Assembly: GCA_002083525.1 (NCBI GenBank)
Contig: LWDM01000002.1
Span: forward strand, 13,340 to 19,436
Length of the DNA stretch: 6,097 nt
Origin: Proteobacteria bacterium SG_bin9
GTDB taxonomy: Bacteria > Pseudomonadota > Alphaproteobacteria > Rhizobiales > Xanthobacteraceae
Direction: 5' to 3'
In this document: in pieces, positions 5,057 through 6,097 of the stretch
How the letters are laid out: every line of letters begins with the position of its first letter
Position numbering within the stretch: the stretch's first letter is position 1
Notes under the pieces: model-generated
What the model was told of the DNA's origin: nothing
Database searches by the model: none
The model's input: only the letters and a program-made list of their open reading frames with translations
Made by a program: the position numbers and the translations under genes

Positions 5057-5848
5057 ATGAATGACGCACCCATCGCCGCAACTTTGCCATCGTCCGCGCC
5101 GTCAACCGACGCGGCGATCGCGGTCGAGCGCCTGGTGAAGGTCTACAAGGCCGTGCGTGCGGTCGACGACGTGTCGTTCCGTATCGCGCAAGGCAGCATC
5201 ACCGGGCTGCTCGGCGGCAACGGCGCCGGCAAGACCACCACCATCGCCATGATCATGGGACTGGTGCTGCCGACATCCGGCACGGTGTCGGTGCTCGGCC
5301 ACCCGATCCCGGCGGAGAGCGCGCATGTGCTTGGCCGCATGAATTTCGAGAGCCCCTACGTCGATATGCCGATGCGGCTGACCGTGCGGCAGAACCTCGA
5401 CGTGTTCGGCCGGCTCTATGCGGTGAAGAATCTGAAGGAGCGGATCGAACAGCTCGCATCCGATCTCGACCTCACCGAGTTCATCGACCGGCATACCGGC
5501 AAGCTCTCGGCCGGGCAGAAGACGCGCGTCGCGCTCGCCAAGGCGCTGATCAATTCGCCGGAACTGCTGCTGCTCGATGAGCCGACCGCCTCGCTCGATC
5601 CGGATACGGCCGACTGGATCCGCACGCACCTCGACAGCTACCGCAAAGAGCGCGGTGCGACGATCCTGCTCGCCTCGCACAACATGCAGGAGGTCGAGCG
5701 GCTGTGCGACCGCGTCATCATCATGAAACGCGGCAAGATTCAGGACGACGATTCCACCGCCGGCATTCTCGCGCGCTACAACCGCGCGACGCTGGAAGAG
5801 GTGTTTCTCGACGTGGCGCGCGGTCGAGCCCAGGCAGGTGCCGCATGA
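5057..5848 (+). CDS. ABC transporter ATP-binding protein (ABC-2 exporter type)
   Basis: Predicted 263-aa cytoplasmic ATPase that would energise the membrane permease encoded next to it. In order: Walker A GGNGAGKTT (53-61, with G in place of the usual P), signature motif LSAGQ (150-154), Walker B LLLLDEPTASLDP (170-182) with catalytic E175, and the switch histidine H208 (ASHNM). The Q-loop region reads GRMNFESPYVDMP (93-105) and has no glutamine where the family usually carries one. An Ala/Pro/Ser-rich stretch (about 5-20) precedes the ABC domain. The domain pattern is that of COG1131-type ATPases of drug, polysaccharide or ion exporters; the substrate cannot be inferred. The ATG at 5057 is chosen because it gives a normal-length protein. 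The frame stays open leftward for about 250 codons antisense to regS, which is a high-GC artefact. A GTG at 5051 is an alternative start. Confidence 0.9.
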   Translation: MNDAPIAATLPSSAPSTDAAIAVERLVKVYKAVRAVDDVSFRIAQGSITGLLGGNGAGKTTTIAMIMGLVLPTSGTVSVLGHPIPAESAHVLGRMNFESPYVDMPMRLTVRQNLDVFGRLYAVKNLKERIEQLASDLDLTEFIDRHTGKLSAGQKTRVALAKALINSPELLLLDEPTASLDPDTADWIRTHLDSYRKERGATILLASHNMQEVERLCDRVIIMKRGKIQDDDSTAGILARYNRATLEEVFLDVARGRAQAGAA

Positions 5849-6097
5849 CCATCTCGCTTCACCGCATTTACGCGATGATCCTGCGCTACAGCTATCTGCT
5901 GGTCTCGTCGTGGCCGCGGCTGCTCGAACTGATCTACTGGCCGACCTTGCAGCTGATCACCTGGGGCTTCCTGCAGAGCTATATCACCGAGAATTCCGGC
6001 TTGATTGCGCGCACCGGCGGTGCGCTGCTCGGCGCGGTGATCCTGTGGGACATCCTGTTCCGCGGCCAGCTCGGCTTCTCGATCTCGTTTCTCGAGG
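5845..6097 (+). CDS. ABC-2 type transporter permease (partial, 3' end cut)
   Basis: The first 84 residues of a membrane protein that runs past the right edge. It begins with ATG overlapping the stop of the ATPase gene (ATGA), which shows translational coupling and a shared operon. The N-terminus (MTISLHRIYAMILRYSYLL) is short, basic and cytoplasmic-like. The first transmembrane helix falls at about 26-45 (around ELIYWPTLQLITWGF) and a second at about 59-75. This is the usual start of ABC-2 family permeases of about 250 residues that pair with COG1131-type ATPases in exporters. The sequence GCAGGTG within the end of the ATPase gene may act as its ribosome binding site. The substrate is unknown. 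Confidence 0.85.
   Translation, partial: MTISLHRIYAMILRYSYLLVSSWPRLLELIYWPTLQLITWGFLQSYITENSGLIARTGGALLGAVILWDILFRGQLGFSISFLE

Noticed and set aside
1..6097. Search for a new defence, mobile or biosynthetic system
   Set aside because: All coding regions belong to recognised families with normal lengths and motifs. No integrase, transposase, CRISPR-like array, toxin-antitoxin pair or composition shift is visible.

Overview
The window is about 6.1 kb of high-GC DNA from the chromosome of an alphaproteobacterium. It most likely comes from the Bradyrhizobium / Rhodopseudomonas / Afipia group (Nitrobacteraceae). Three things point there: a RegS/RegR (ActS/ActR, RegB/RegA, PrrB/PrrA) redox two-component pair of rhizobial type, an MmcB-type repair protein, and intergenic GC-rich inverted-repeat elements of a style I associate with that group. 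The taxonomic call rests on recognition from memory, not on a search. It looks like ordinary core-genome sequence: no IS element, integrase, CRISPR array, tRNA or phage gene is visible, and base composition looks even throughout.

Layout from left to right. Positions 1-164 hold a cut-off terminator arm for a plus-strand gene outside the window and a hairpin terminator for the first gene. A metallo-beta-lactamase-fold thioesterase of the glyoxalase II / GloC type lies at 165-842 (minus). It is separated from an exported von Willebrand factor A (VWA) protein at 1001-2137 (minus) by a repeat element made of two tandem hairpins. Divergent from the VWA gene is mmcB at 2299-2796 (plus). The shared 161-bp upstream region contains a perfect 14-bp palindrome. 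A second palindromic element fills the gap between the convergent ends of mmcB and regR. Then come regR at 2931-3485 and regS at 3632-4951, both minus, with regS upstream and a 146-bp gap between them. Divergent from regS, an ABC exporter operon begins: an ATPase at 5057-5848, then an ABC-2 type permease from 5845 that overlaps it by ATGA and runs off the right edge.

Functionally, RegS is a six-helix membrane histidine kinase. It keeps the quinone-binding heptapeptide and the redox-active cysteine of the RegB family. It should phosphorylate RegR, a response regulator with a Fis-type DNA-binding helix-turn-helix, to control genes for respiration, nitrogen fixation, hydrogen or carbon metabolism under changing redox state. 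The other genes are separate housekeeping or accessory functions: thioester/glyoxal detoxification, a periplasmic VWA protein, DNA repair and an exporter. I see no convincing evidence for a previously undescribed system. The most interesting signals are the two repeat elements, the operator-like palindrome between mmcB and the VWA gene, and an ABC ATPase whose Q-loop lacks its glutamine.
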